From assembly GCA_963575745.1 (NCBI GenBank), contig CAUYUJ010007224.1, positions 802,501 through 866,500 on the forward strand: DNA of 64,000 bases, read 5' to 3'. The stretch is from Prorocentrum cordatum. Taxonomy: Eukaryota; Sar; Dinophyceae; Prorocentrales; Prorocentraceae. Positions 23,927 through 33,799 of the stretch are shown here, piece by piece. Positions within the stretch are counted from its first letter, which is position 1. Each line of letters begins with the position of its first letter. The notes below the pieces were generated by a model. The model made no database searches. It was not told the origin of the DNA and saw only the letters and a program-made list of their open reading frames with translations. Both the position numbers and the translations under genes were made by a program.

Positions 23927-23930
23927 CGAG

Positions 23931-24290
23931 AATGAGGAGGAGGAGGCGGAGGAGGAGGAGAAGGAGGAGGAGGACAAGGAGTTGGCGGATGCAGAGGATG
24001 AGGAGGAGGAGGACGAGGATGAGGAGGAGGAGGATGAAGTGGCTCAGGAGAAGGAGGCGGAGGAGGAGACGGAGGAGGAGGAGGAGACGGGGAGGAGGAG
24101 GAGGGAAGGATGAGGAGGAAGAGGAGGGGGAGGGTGAGGAGGATGAGGAGGCGGAGGAGGAGCATGAGGAGGAAGAGGAGGAGGAGCAGCAGCATGATGA
24201 GAATGAGGAGGAGGATGAGGAGGAGGAGGAGAAGGATCATGAGGCACAGGAGGATCAGGAGGAGGAGGATGAGGAGGAGGAGGTGAAATC
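23931..24290. repeat. (GGA)n array
   Basis: GAG/GGA triplets. All open frames here are low complexity. Confidence 0.95.
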
Positions 24291-24320
24291 TTCATTGTTG
24301 TACAGATCACCTCAAACAAC

Positions 24321-25693
24321 AAAGGTTTCGCTTGAGACATCAGGCAAAAAGGGATGGTGGAAAGTTGGTTTTCTGAGGATGTCTCAAGCGAAACTTTGAT
24401 TAGTGGAGAATCCTTTGGATTTTCATTTCTGGGGGAATCCGACGGCCCGAGCAAGTCCGGCGAAAAAAAAAATCCGGTGGATTTTTAAAAAGACAAGGTT
24501 TCGCTTGAGACACCCTCCAAATTTTCACTTTTCCCCTATTGTTTTTTGCCCGATGTCGCAAGCGAAACCTTGATTTTCAATAAGTTACATCTAAAAACAA
24601 AGTTTCGCTTGAGACATCAGGCAACAAGTGATGGTGGAAAGTTGGTTTTCTGAGGATGTCTCAAGCGAAACTTTGATTAGTGGAGAATCCTTTGGATTTT
24701 CATTTTCTGGAGGAATGCGACGGCCCGAGAAAGTCCGGCGAAACAAACAAAAAAACGGTGGATTTTCAAACAACCAAGGTTTCGCTTGAGACACCCTCCA
24801 AACTTTCACTTTTCCCCTATTGGTTTTTGCCCGATGTCCCAAGCGAAATCTTGATTTTCAATAAGGTTAAATCTAAAAATCAAGGTTTCGCCTGAGACAT
24901 CGGGCAAAAACCAATAGGGGAAAAGTGAAAGCTTGGAGGTTGTATCAAGCGAAACCTTGGTTTAAAAAAAAAAATCGAGTGATTTTTTTTTTTTCGCCGG
25001 ACTTTCTCGGGCCGTCGAATTTCCCCAGAAATGACAATCCAAAGGATTATCAAATAATCAAGGTTTCGCTTGAGACATCCTCAGAAAAGTAGCCTTCCAC
25101 CATCACTTTTTGACAGATGCCTCAGGCGAAACCTTGGTTTTGACTTTAATCTTACTGAAAATCAAGGTTTCGCTTGAGACATCGGGCAAAAACCAATAGG
25201 GGAAAAGTGAAAGTTTGGAGGGTGTCTCAAGCGAAACCCTGATTTTTTGAAAATCGAGTGTTTTTTTTTTTTCGCCGGACTTTTTCGTGCCGGGGATTTC
25301 CCCAGAAATGAAAAACCAAAGGATTCTCGAATAATCAAGGTTTCGCTTGAGACATCCTCAGAAAAGTAGTCTTCCACCATCACTTTTTGACAGACGTCTC
25401 AGGCGAATCCTTGATTTTTAGATTTAACCTTACTGAAAATCAAGGTTTCGCTTGAGACATCGGGCAACAACCAATAGGGGAAAAGTGAAAGTTTGGAGGG
25501 TGTCCCAAGCGAAACCTGATTTTTTGAAAATCCAGTGTTTTTTTGTTTTTCTCGCCAGACTGTCGCGGGCCGTCGGAGTCCCCAAGAAATGAAAATCCAA
25601 AGGATTCTCGAATAATCAAGGTTTCGCTTGAGACATCCTTAGGAAGCAGCCTTCCACCATTACTTCTTGACAGATGTCTCAGGCGAAACCTTG
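24321..25693. repeat. Nested palindromic array: 20 alternating GTTTCGCTTGAGACATC cassettes
   Basis: The cassette AAGGTTTCGCTTGAGACATC and its reverse alternate strictly 20 times (forward near 24321, 24495, 24598, 24776, 24881, 25060, 25162, 25337, 25441, 25618; reverse near 24378, 24551, 24655, 24831, 24939, 25116, 25221, 25391, 25502, 25672). Pairs enclose 40-60 bp. Two pairs plus spacers make a unit of about 278 bp. Units before about 24,885 run in one direction and those after it are reverse complements, so the array is also a large inverted repeat. Spacers carry CGACGGCCCGAGAAAGTCCG and AATCCTTTGGATTTTCATTT, and their reverses downstream. Confidence 0.95.
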
Positions 25694-25833
25694 CTTTTAG
25701 CTTTTTATCAACTTGTATGTTTCTGGTAGTTTCAATTGACTTCTGTGATTTCTTTGGAAGCTGTGTTAACAACTGAGAATCGTGGTTATCAAAAAAACGA
25801 TGAAACCGTCCAGGCCTTCATACAGGCTCCAGT

Positions 25834-26000
25834 CGGAGGAGGAGCAGGAGGAGGAGGAGGAGGAGGAGGAGGAGGAGAGGAGGAGGAGAAGGAGGAGGAG
25901 GAGGAGGAGGAGGAGGAGGGCGGAGGAGGAGGAGGAGGAGGAGGAGGAGGAGGCGGAGAGGAGGAGGAGGAGGAGGAGGGAGGAGAGGAGAAGGAAGAGG
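25834..26000. repeat. (GGA)n array
   Basis: GGA array of about 165 bp upstream of the ARB2-type gene. Confidence 0.95.
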
Positions 26001-26047
26001 AGAGGAGAAGACCTTCCCATCCTCCCTTCTCCCCCGTCCTGCTCAAT

Positions 26048-26165
26048 GCAGTGGTGGTGGTGGTGCTGGTGCTGGTGCTGGTGCTGGTGCTGGTGCTGGT
26101 GCTGGTGCTGGTGCTGGTGCTGGTGCTGGTGCTGGTGCTGGTGGTGCTGGTGGTGGTGGTGCTGC
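26048..26165. repeat. (GGTGCT)n hexanucleotide array
   Basis: About 17 near-perfect GGTGCT units flanked by GGT repeats. Confidence 0.95.
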
Positions 26166-26368
26166 TGGTGGCAAAAACTGGCCCCTCCTGCCCGGCTCGA
26201 GCTGCGCGAAGGCCGCCTGTGGGGGCATCCGGGCCCCGAGCGGCGCAGCAGCGCGGAGGCCGTGCGGCGCTGGGTGGGGCGCGGCGGCGCGAGGTCGCCA
26301 CGGGGGCCTGCCGCAGCGGCCTCGGGGCCCCCGCGGGCCACGGCCCCTCCGCGGGGGCCCGCGGCGCC

Positions 26369-29101
26369 ATGGAGGAGCTGACGGCCCTCGGGTACGAGTA
26401 CAAGGACGTCATGGGGAGGAAGCGGTGCCCATACATGCCGCCGCCCCTTGGGCCCTTTTTCGCTCTGCCGGCCTCCGGGGAGGCCTTCGTCGCCACCGTC
26501 GGATTCGCCTCGAACTCCTGGTCAGAACGCACCCCGGGAGAGGTCCGGGGAGTCGCGGTATCAGTACCTTTGGGTCTCCCCAGTGCAGACGGGCGGCTTG
26601 CGCTTCTCCCGTCCTTTCCTCTGGGCCTCCCAGATGGGGTGCGAGCAGGTGAGGTCGGAGGATCGTGGCGCATCGCCGACGCATCACCGATGCAGCTCGA
26701 TGCGGCACACGATTTTCTCCACGCTGGCGTCGCCGAAGCTCCGCCGACGTCGCCGATGCATCGCCGATGCATCGCTGATGCATCGGCGATGCGGTGCGAT
26801 CCTCCGACCCCATCCTAGGAGGCCTCTATTTTCCCCGTTCCCTCGCCTCGTGTCGCCTCTTCGCTTCGTGTTTGCGCGATGGGGGGTTGGCGGCCCTGAA
26901 TGGGGTACTAGCACAAGGACGTTGGAGTCGGGGGTTGGAGGTGGCCCAGCGCCCGCTCCGCCCAGCAGGAAGGGGGTAGATTTGAGGTTCTGGGTTCGGA
27001 AAGGTTTATGACGTTTTGCCCGCAGGAACGGGGTGCAGATTCGAGGCTCTGGGTTCGGGAAGGTTGTTTTGCCTTTTTTCCTGCGGTGGCTGTTTTCGGG
27101 CGCCCGGACCGTCAAAAACGTATCCCGGATGAAAAGTAGCATCAGATGGACGCCGGGAGTGGTCTGGGGACCGATTGTGAACGGATTTGGCCTCGTCTCC
27201 CCCTACGACCGAGTTTCTGGGTCTGGGTCCCAGCCAGTTCAGGACCTCCAGCCGACTCCAAGGCGTGCGGCTGGTGTTATTATTTGTTATTTCCCCGTTC
27301 CTCTCGCCTCCTCGCTTCGTGCTTTGCGCAGGCAATGGCGTTGGTCGTTTTGGCCTCATGGGATATGTTCGGAGATTGCACGCTCATGTCCCTCATTCAG
27401 GTTCTCCTCTTTTTCCTCTCCTCTTATTCTGCTTCCGCCATCCTTATGTGGCTTCTCATGCTGGATACCACTCGCCGTCTCTCTGTGCCTTGCGCGCTGC
27501 ACACGCACAGACAGCCTCTCTGTCTGTGCCTTGTCTTTGTCTTTACCTGTCTCGTTCTTTTTATCTATTCCCTGTGCCCTATCTCGTTGCTTCGTATTCC
27601 AGAAGAGCTCGCTGCGAAGCAGGACAAACAAAACAGAGATCGAAGACAACAAATTGCATTAAGCATGAACGTTCGGTAGTCCACGCGGATTTTTGGATCT
27701 GCGCTGGGCACCCCTGGCGGTGCCTCCAGCGCAGCCCCTGGCGCGCTCCGCGCCAGGGAGGTAGGTCCAGAGCAGATCCAAGAAATCCGCGCGGATCGTG
27801 GAAAGCGTATGTTTAAGTATGCCGTTTTTTGTTTTTCTTCTGAAGGACGGGCGGCTTGTGCAGGTCGGCACGGACCGAGGGTTCGAATTCCGCGACCAAG
27901 CGCATTACGACAAGTTGGCCGACGCTGTCTTGCGCTACGTCGGCAAGCTGCTCGTGGACGAGGCGGGGCTGGTCCCGATGGCGCTGCCGACAGATGCGGC
28001 GGAGGGGGAGCCGCAGACCGTGGTGTTCGCGAGCGAGGGGATCGAGAAGGCGCAGAAGGTGCTCGTCATGATCCAGGGCAGCGGCCGCGTGCGCGTGGGA
28101 GTCTGGGGCTGCGCCCTGTGCATCAACAAGGGCCTGGACCAGGGCACCATGCTGCCCTACCTGCGGACCGCCGTGGAACGGGGCTACGGGGTCCTGGTGC
28201 TCAACCCCAACGACAACCATGCAGACGGCCGCCCGATCCGTGGCTCCGAGACCCCCATGCGCCACGTTGCCTACGCTTGGAAGGCGGTGGTGGAGGGTCG
28301 GTGCTTGCCCAGTGCCGCCATCGACGTCGTTGCGCACAGCAACGGGGGCCGGTGCCTGATCGACTTCCTGGCCTGCGCGGAGCACGGCAGCGACGTGAAC
28401 ACCCGGGCTCTGGCCACGGACGCGGCCGCCCGCATCCGCAGAATCGTGTTCACGGACTCCTACCACGACGCGAGGGTGCTGCCGCTCGAGGAGCTGCCAC
28501 CGCCGGTGCGGTGCGCCCTGGCGGACGGCACCCGCTGCGTCAACTACGTGCCCAGCTCGGAGCCACTCGGCACGCCCGTGCGCATGTGGATTAGCTTGGG
28601 CCAGCCGATGACCCAGCTCGAAGAAGATAGAACTGCATAAACATACTCAGGATTTCGTGAGAAATTGGGGGAGGTCACATTGGGGGGGCATGTAATTTGA
28701 GTTGTCTTGGAGGGCTCCGGTAGGGTCTGGGCAAAAGGCCGCCCTTTCTAGGGTGGTCTTGGTGGGTCTAAGACTGCTCGTCTGGGAGCGATGCGACCCC
28801 CTCCCTTTTCTTACGAAATCTGGGGTACGTTTCCGGAGGTCCGCGCGGATGTCTTGGATCGGCGCTGGACCCCCTTGACGCGGTGCCTCCGGCGCCACCC
28901 CTGGCATGCTGCGCGCGCCACAGGGGGTTCCAGCGCCGGTCCACCAGGTCTGCGCGGACGTCCGGAAGTGTACGGTTGTGCCGTTGTCTGTTCTTCTGCC
29001 AGCAAGACAAGGGGTGCCTGTGCCTCTCGGCGGCGGTGGAGGACCACGCCGCCACGAACCAGGCGGTCCTGCAGGCGGCCTTCGAGTTTTTCGCCAAGTG
29101 A
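26369..29101 (+). CDS. ARB2/FAM172-type alpha/beta-hydrolase-fold protein, three exons
   Basis: Proposed exons are 26369-26404 (or -26407), 27846-28577 and about 29003-29101, all in phase 0, giving about 288 residues, near the size of an Arb2 domain. Exon 1 starts at an ATG in good context and encodes MEELTALGYEYKD. Exon 2 opens DGRLVQVG and holds the family signatures QGSGRVRVGVW (28065-28097), LDQGTMLPYLRTAVERGYG, LVLNPNDN, the nucleophile elbow AHSNGG (28332-28349, Ser codon 28338), VFTDS (Asp codon 28455) and SSEPLGTP. Exon 3 supplies LSAAVEDHAAT (His codon 29045) and ends AFEFFAK plus TGA. This matches animal FAM172A/ARB2A segment by segment, including the Ser-Asp-His order. Family members act in nuclear RNA/chromatin silencing (fission yeast Arb2) and co-transcriptional splicing control (FAM172A); enzymatic activity is unproven. 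An ORF that starts in intron 1 and runs past exon 2 to a stop at 28640 covers exon 2 but has false ends. The exact donor of intron 2 (GTGCGC at 28578) is inferred. Confidence 0.88.
26411..26583 (+). repeat. Intronic repeat family R3, copy 1
   Basis: From GTGCCCATA through GAGGCCTTCGTCGCCACCG and CGAACGCACCCC-like words to CTCCCCAG, this matches 37872-38037 over about 165 bp. A short minus-strand piece is at 59012-59040. Confidence 0.75.
26650..26815. repeat. ~165-bp foldback element in ARB2 intron 1
   Basis: GGTGAGGTCGGAGGATCG at the left pairs with CGATCCTCCGACC at the right. The interior is rich in CATCGCCGATGCATCG words that also self-pair. The ends resemble the 18437 foldback. Confidence 0.75.
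27062..27165 (+). repeat. Dispersed repeat family R1, copy D
   Basis: GGACCGTCAAAAACG and CCCGGATGAAAAG match the R1 core. It is preceded by a doubled GAGGTTCTGGGTTCGG / GAGGCTCTGGGTTCGG. Confidence 0.6.
27676..27797. mobile_element. ~122-bp introner-like foldback, copy 1 (ARB2 intron 1)
   Basis: The left end TCCACGCGGATTTTTGGATC and the right end GATCCAAGAAATCCGCGCGG are complementary, and the arms continue as CTGCGCTGG...CCAGAGCAG. It lies 50 bases before the exon 2 acceptor. A related element with the same ends is in intron 2 (28836-28972). Confidence 0.75.
28650..28822. mobile_element. ~170-bp foldback in ARB2 intron 2
   Basis: ATTTCGTGAGAAATTGGGGG near 28652 is complementary, with a few mismatches, to CCCCCTCCCTTTTCTTACGA near 28796-28817. 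Confidence 0.7.
28836..28972. mobile_element. ~137-bp introner-like foldback, copy 2 (ARB2 intron 2)
   Basis: TCCGCGCGGATGTCTTGGAT...GGCGCTGGACCCCC at the left pairs with GGGGGTTCCAGCGCCGGTCC...TCTGCGCGGACGTCC at the right. Ends match copy 1 at 27676-27797. Confidence 0.8.
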
Positions 29102-29689
29102 GCCACCGGGCCAGGCACGAACCTGCGCGCCGCAGCAAGGGTGCGCGAGCGCTGGAGGACCGTCGCGCTGAGGCCAGATACTCATAGGAGGGCGAGGTGA
29201 GACAATGATAGCCAGTTGGTCTTCGGGAGGCCCCCTCATCGCCACGGCAGGGCGCTGCTCGGAAAGCTGGTGCGTTTGGACCCCAGGAGGGATCCAAGGA
29301 CCGACATTTAGCTCCCGTGGTCTCGACTCGCCCTGCTCCGAGATACGTTGCTGCCAATAGTTATTGTGCGTGTTGGTGGGCAGGGGGGCCAGGAGGAAGA
29401 GGATGAGCAGAGAGACGAATGTGGAGGGGTGAGAAGGCAGGAGAATGCTGTCAGCACTGCCTTTGTAAATAACCGATCAGGCGAGCAGGAGCACCCACAC
29501 TGCGGAAGACCGGCGAGCTTCTTACTTGAGCGACAAGTTCAGTGCGCGGTGCGCGGACATAGCTTGTATGGCAGCAAGGTTGGCGAGGGGTCGTCGTGAT
29601 CATCGGCGCCGCCACCTTCCAGACGCAGCCATGTTGGCACAGACCGGTTTGCTGCTCCTTTGCTGCCCGCTCTCGGACGGCCATTCGCG
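29102..29689. other. Intergenic spacer between the ARB2 and COMT-like genes
   Basis: 588 bases between a TGA and the next ATG, with no repeat or gene seen. Short same-strand spacing fits tandem gene arrangement in dinoflagellates. Confidence 0.6.
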
Positions 29690-30794
29690 ATGTCGGCGGC
29701 AGCATCCAGCGCGGCGGCCAGTGCGCTCGCGGACGAGGAGCCCTCCGACCCGACATCTTCGCCCCACGAGGCTGTGCCGCTGCCGCTCTCGCTGGGCATG
29801 CCGCCGGACGGCGTGCTGCCCCCCGGGTACCGCAAGCTCGGCCTGCTGGTCGAGCACCTCGAGGCGCGCCTCGGGGAAGCTGGTGGGACGGGTGGTTCTC
29901 GCTGCCTCTCGGCCGAGTGGGTGCTCCGGGAGATCGACAGGTTCGCACAGGGTCTGGGCAAGTGGCTGAAGGTAGCAGGGGACGACAAGTCTGAGATCCT
30001 GACGCACTCCATCTTGGGGAGCAGGGAAGGGTGGTCTGCCGCACACACCCCTCGCCCAGGCTCTCCCCCCTACACTCCCTCCTGTCCCCCTGCTGCTCCC
30101 CTCCACCCACCCCCGCTTTCTTCCAGGAGGGTGGAGAATGTTTACCTTCCCTGCTTCCCACATCCAGAGCCGACCGCTCACAGAGCACAAGGTCATGGTC
30201 GAGTTCGGAGCCTTTGTCGGCTACACCGCATGCCGGATGGGCAGGCAGGTGGAGTTGGCGTATCAACAGGGCTATGCAGATGGGACGATTTTGTTTGAGG
30301 ATTCCAGATTGCAGGGATCAAACCGGATTACAACCATGGAGATCGACCCTATTCATGCTTGCATTGCACGGCATGTGATTGACATTGCCAGACTCTCCCA
30401 TATCGTGGAAGTTTGGATTGGCCAGGTGAAGGACCTTATCCCCCGCCTTGTTGAGGAATACGGGTGTCGCAGCGTCAACATGGTTTTCATGGATCAACGT
30501 GGAACGACATTCCACGACGACCTCTCGCAGTTGGAGGAGCTGAACTTGATGTTCCCAGCGTGCCGGCTGGTGGCTGACAACACCGTGAAGCCGGGTTCAC
30601 CGGTGTACTGTTGGCACACGACGACGAGCGAAAGTTACACCACAACAAACTACAGTTTGCATGAGTATCTCGAAGCCACGATCGAGGATTGGCAAGTAGT
30701 CTGCGACTACAACGGTCCACTGGCGGGGTCCATGGGTCGAGAACGGCCCTTGCCATGGGAGGAGCCAGACATTCCAGAGTGTAGAGATTGGTAA
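29690..30794 (+). CDS. Catechol O-methyltransferase-like SAM-dependent methyltransferase, one intron
   Basis: Exon 1 starts at the ATG 29690 and ends near 30025. Exon 2 runs from about 30168 (or 30192) to TAA at 30794. Exon 1 ends with LREIDRFAQGLGKWLKVAGD then DKSEILTHSI, matching the helix before the COMT SAM-binding core. Exon 2 gives VMVEFGAFVGYTACRMGR (motif I), the acidic MEID loop (30333-30344), NMVFMD (Asp codon 30492) and LVADN (Asp-Asn codons 30576-30581), the Mg-binding Asp and Asp-Asn pair, and a YNGPLAGS tail like COMT YKGPGSEAG. COMT moves methyl from SAM to catechols with Mg. The catalytic Lys three residues after the first Mg-Asp (K144 in mammals) is replaced: the stretch reads MDQRGTT. 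About 19 extra residues sit between motif I and MEID. The intron is phase-compatible with a GA donor at 30026 and AG at 30190-30191, but the donor is not certain. The N-terminal 70 residues are low complexity. Confidence 0.8.
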
Positions 30795-31899
30795 GGCCCA
30801 AAATAGTGAATCATCGTCTCGTCGTGATTGACGTTTGCATTATCTCTAGGTCTTTTTTTCTCCGAAATGCAGACATGTTTCAGGAAACTGATCTGTCGAT
30901 TACGAACATTCCAATCCGATCCTTTCTAATGTTCTCGCCTTCCTGCGTTACCCACTCCAAGGCGAAAGTTTAGCCAACGCGTTTGCATGTCAAGTCCCAA
31001 AGTGCGCGGGTCGATGTCCCATCGTGTGTTGCATGTTCGGGCTGCGGAGATGTCGAACAACGAGTTCAAGACAGTCGGCTGCAGGGTAGAAGCTCACAGA
31101 CGTCCTGGGGCTCGGCTGTACCTCTGCTCGACGAGCTGTCTAGCGCGAAGTTGCGAAGATACAAGTGTGGCCAGCCCAAGTGGCTGGCCCAGCCCGTGCA
31201 TGAAGGACGGCCAGTGGCAGAAGACATTGCGTCCGCTAGCGACCTAGGGTTTAGACGGGACGCGGCTGGGATGAAGCTCACACCGCGAGGTCACGTGTCG
31301 TGTTGCGTGGTTGCGCCGTGCGTGGGTCGCGTGAAGGTGTGCATGGTGCAGCTAGTCTTTGATGGCGCTCGTGAGCGGAAATGCTATCATGCTGCTCGCT
31401 TGGAGTTCACGCGCTCAGTCGTCTGTGGGGTGTGAATGTGATGTCTGGGCTGCGGTTTGGTAAGCCTACTGAAATAGAGGGAGAGAGAGACTGAGAAAAA
31501 AACAGCGGAATCAAGAAGACATGAAGAGTAATACAGGATGAGAGAGTGAGAGAGACAGATAGAGGCGCAGAAAGAGAGGGAAGGCACGGCGCCCTGCATA
31601 GAACTCCTGATAAGCCGGCGCTGTTGCGCGTAGCTCGTTCTTCAGCAATGGGTACCAGGACGTGAAACGGCGCGAAGCTTCCCCCAAGCAGGCCTTGTCT
31701 GGCGTACTTTGTGCGATGGGGCCAGTGGCGCCTGGCATCTCTGGTTGGGCTCTTCGTGGTTAGCCTTCCTTCCACCCTTTTTAAGGGATTACCCCCTCGA
31801 ACGTACCCAGCGCAGAAGCAAGGCCACGAGACGCTACGCGACGAGCACGGCGACGCACAGCATAGCACCAGCTGGCACATCACGACATGATAGCTTGGT
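30795..31899. other. No gene seen downstream of the COMT-like gene
   Basis: AT-rich 3' flank to about 30970, then unique-looking sequence. A GA-rich stretch at 31476-31580 is low complexity. No domain in any frame. Confidence 0.4.
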
Positions 31900-32045
31900 G
31901 CAGTATTGCGTGGCATACCAAGTCACCGCATAGCATCGCGCAACTATATATGGCACAATGTGTAGTGCAGATCGTTGTCTTGCATCGTATGGTGCAAATG
32001 GCACAGCATTGCACATCAAATCATGGCGTAGCGAAGCACAATGCA
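31900..32045. repeat. GTGCAAT-family repeat, block 5
   Basis: Words such as ATGGCACAATGTG, TAGTGCAGATCG and ATGGTGCAAATGGCAC recur at about 15-20 base spacing. Confidence 0.5.
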
Positions 32046-32888
32046 TCATGATATAACAGCCCGAGGAATATCTTTGGGGACCCGCGAAGCTCTCCCGAGT
32101 AACCCCGAAGGGACAGGGTGAAATCCTGAGGGCCATTTCCGATCCGATCTATCTTACCCGGTATCGATTCTGATGCGGCCCGATGCTTGCAAGGCATTGT
32201 GGTGCATCCTCGCGCAGCCGGTCTGGTTCGATGCCGATGCATTGCCGATATAGCACGGTCCGAGGCACATTACAATTCAAGTCGATGTCCCAAGTCGATG
32301 CAGACTCACTATGAGAGGACCCCGCCTGCAAGGAACCCCTGTTCTGCCAACATTCAGCAGGCGTTCGCCGTCGCACCCTCGGTGTGGCTCGGGCGGCTGC
32401 GTCTGTCCAGCGAGCACTCGGTCTCCGTCGCACCGACGCGTCTCCCACGTGTGTTGTTTCTTTGTTAAGTTATTTGCTCAAGCCCCATGCGCCGTCAGAT
32501 CGTCGGCTTGGCTTGGCTGGTGGTGGTCTATCCGTCTATCTGTGTGTACTTCCCCCGTCGCACCGTAACGTCTGCCATGTGCGCTGTTGTTTTGTACATC
32601 GGTCTGCCCAACCCCCGGCGCCGGCGCACCAGCCTGTCTGCGCGTGTGTTTGTTGTCTACCATCTGTCCTCCAGTACGCATGGCTTTCCATTTTTGTAAG
32701 CAGTCTGGTATCTGTGGGATTCTCAAGGACTTCTCCGAAGCTTCTCCGAGGCGCCTGGCTGGTCATCGCAAGGCGTTTGCGGCTGCTGTCGCGTAGTTCA
32801 AGGTCTCTTGCGAGGCTTCGGACCCGTCTCTGCAAGGCCTCAGAGTGGCCTACGCGAAGCGTGTATGAGTGCCCAGGGAAGTTACCGA
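32046..32888. other. Degenerate CGTCGCACCG / TCTGCCACGTGTG repeats, no gene
   Basis: Two to three diverged units (about 32365-32690) share CGTCGCACC and a following TGTTGTTT. Similar words recur at 35870-36140. Confidence 0.4.
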
Positions 32889-32927
32889 GCGGCTGCAGGA
32901 CAGGAGGGAGGGAGGGAGGAGGAGGAG

Positions 32928-32958
<31 letters not shown>

Positions 32959-33225
32959 AGGAGGAGGAGGAGGAGGAGGGGGAGGAGGAGGAGGAGGGGG
33001 GAGAAGGGAGGAGGAGGAGGAGGGGAGGGGGAGGAGGAGGAGGGGGGAGGAGGAGGAGGAGGAGGGGGAGGAGGAGGAGGAAAGAGGAGGAGGAGAAGTG
33101 GGGAGGAGTGAGGAGGGGGAGGGGGAGTGCGGTGGAGTGGGGAGGAGGGATCAGGGTGAGGACGGGGGAGTGAGGAGGAGGACTGATGAGGAGGACTGAT
33201 GAGGAGGAGTAGCCTTCACAGGGGG
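32889..33225. repeat. (GGA)n array
   Basis: GGA/GGG array of about 330 bp, then ACAC repeats at 33297-33330. Confidence 0.95.
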
Positions 33226-33437
33226 CGACCTGCTTCACAGGGGAACACGGGCGGTTCTGAAGGCCCTTCCCTCGTTAGTGAAGGGGTAGGGGATGCACAC
33301 ACACACACACAAAGACACACTCACACACGCGCACCCGAAGAGAAAACAGGGGGTTGGAAATGGAAGCTCCCTAGATAACTCATTCCTTGAAGGGTTGGCG
33401 GAGATTGTGCCCGATCCCACCCGCGCCCGGGATTTAA

Positions 33438-33690
33438 AAGGGGTCCAAGTCCTCCATCCTGGAGATCGTTCGCTATTGAACGACGCACGCGGCGTCAGAA
33501 ACCAGCTGCCAGCTCGTCAAGACACGAATGGGCCGTCTAGGAATTCTAAGGGATCGAAGCTCTCCATCCAGGAGATCGTCCAATATTGAATAGTGACGCG
33601 GTGTCAGAAACCAGCTTCCAATGTGTCACGACGCAAAGGAGCCGTTCTGGAGGTCCAGGGGGCCCAATTCCTCCATCTGGGAATCACATG
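33438..33690 (+). repeat. ~110-bp tandem repeat, 2.3 copies
   Basis: CTCCATCCTGGAGATCGT / CTCCATCCAGGAGATCGT, TATTGAA and GTCAGAAACCAGCT recur with about 110 bp spacing. A third partial unit starts near 33657. Confidence 0.8.
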
Positions 33691-33799
33691 TGTTACCATG
33701 AGTGGCCCCATAGGCGCTCAATCGTTTTTTCTCGCGCGGTGTTCGTAGTGACACGTGTCAAACGTTCTATCACCTTCGAGCCCTGAAACGTTCTGGCTC

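Larger units (their letters stand above)
26405..27845 (+). other. Intron 1 of the ARB2-type gene, repeat-filled
   Basis: AAGGACG occurs at both boundaries (26402-26408 and 27843-27849), so a GA-AG intron 26405-27845 or a GT-donor at 26408 both keep the frame. The 3' end is a T-rich tract (GTTTTTTGTTTTTCTTCTG) then AAG. It contains the segment shared with 37872-38037, the foldback 26650-26815, R1 copy D and the foldback 27676-27797. Confidence 0.7.
28578..29002 (+). other. Intron 2 of the ARB2-type gene
   Basis: Boundaries proposed at CCC|GTGCGC and TTCTTCTGCCAG|CAAG, phase 0 on both sides. It contains two foldbacks. Its last ~50 bases (GTGCCGTTGTCTGTTCTTCTG) resemble the end of intron 1 (ATGCCGTTTTTTGTTTTTCT), so the two introns share an origin. 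An AAG|GGG acceptor seven bases downstream (AG at 29010-29011, exon from 29012) is also possible. Confidence 0.7.

Noticed and set aside
24321-25693. CRISPR-like array
   Set aside because: Cassettes alternate in orientation and the intervening segments are themselves repeated. The genome is eukaryotic.
27798-27845. N-terminal extension of the ARB2 reading (hydrophobic FFVFLL)
   Set aside because: It translates the polypyrimidine tract of intron 1. The homologous tract in intron 2 and the better N-terminus at 26369 argue for an intron.
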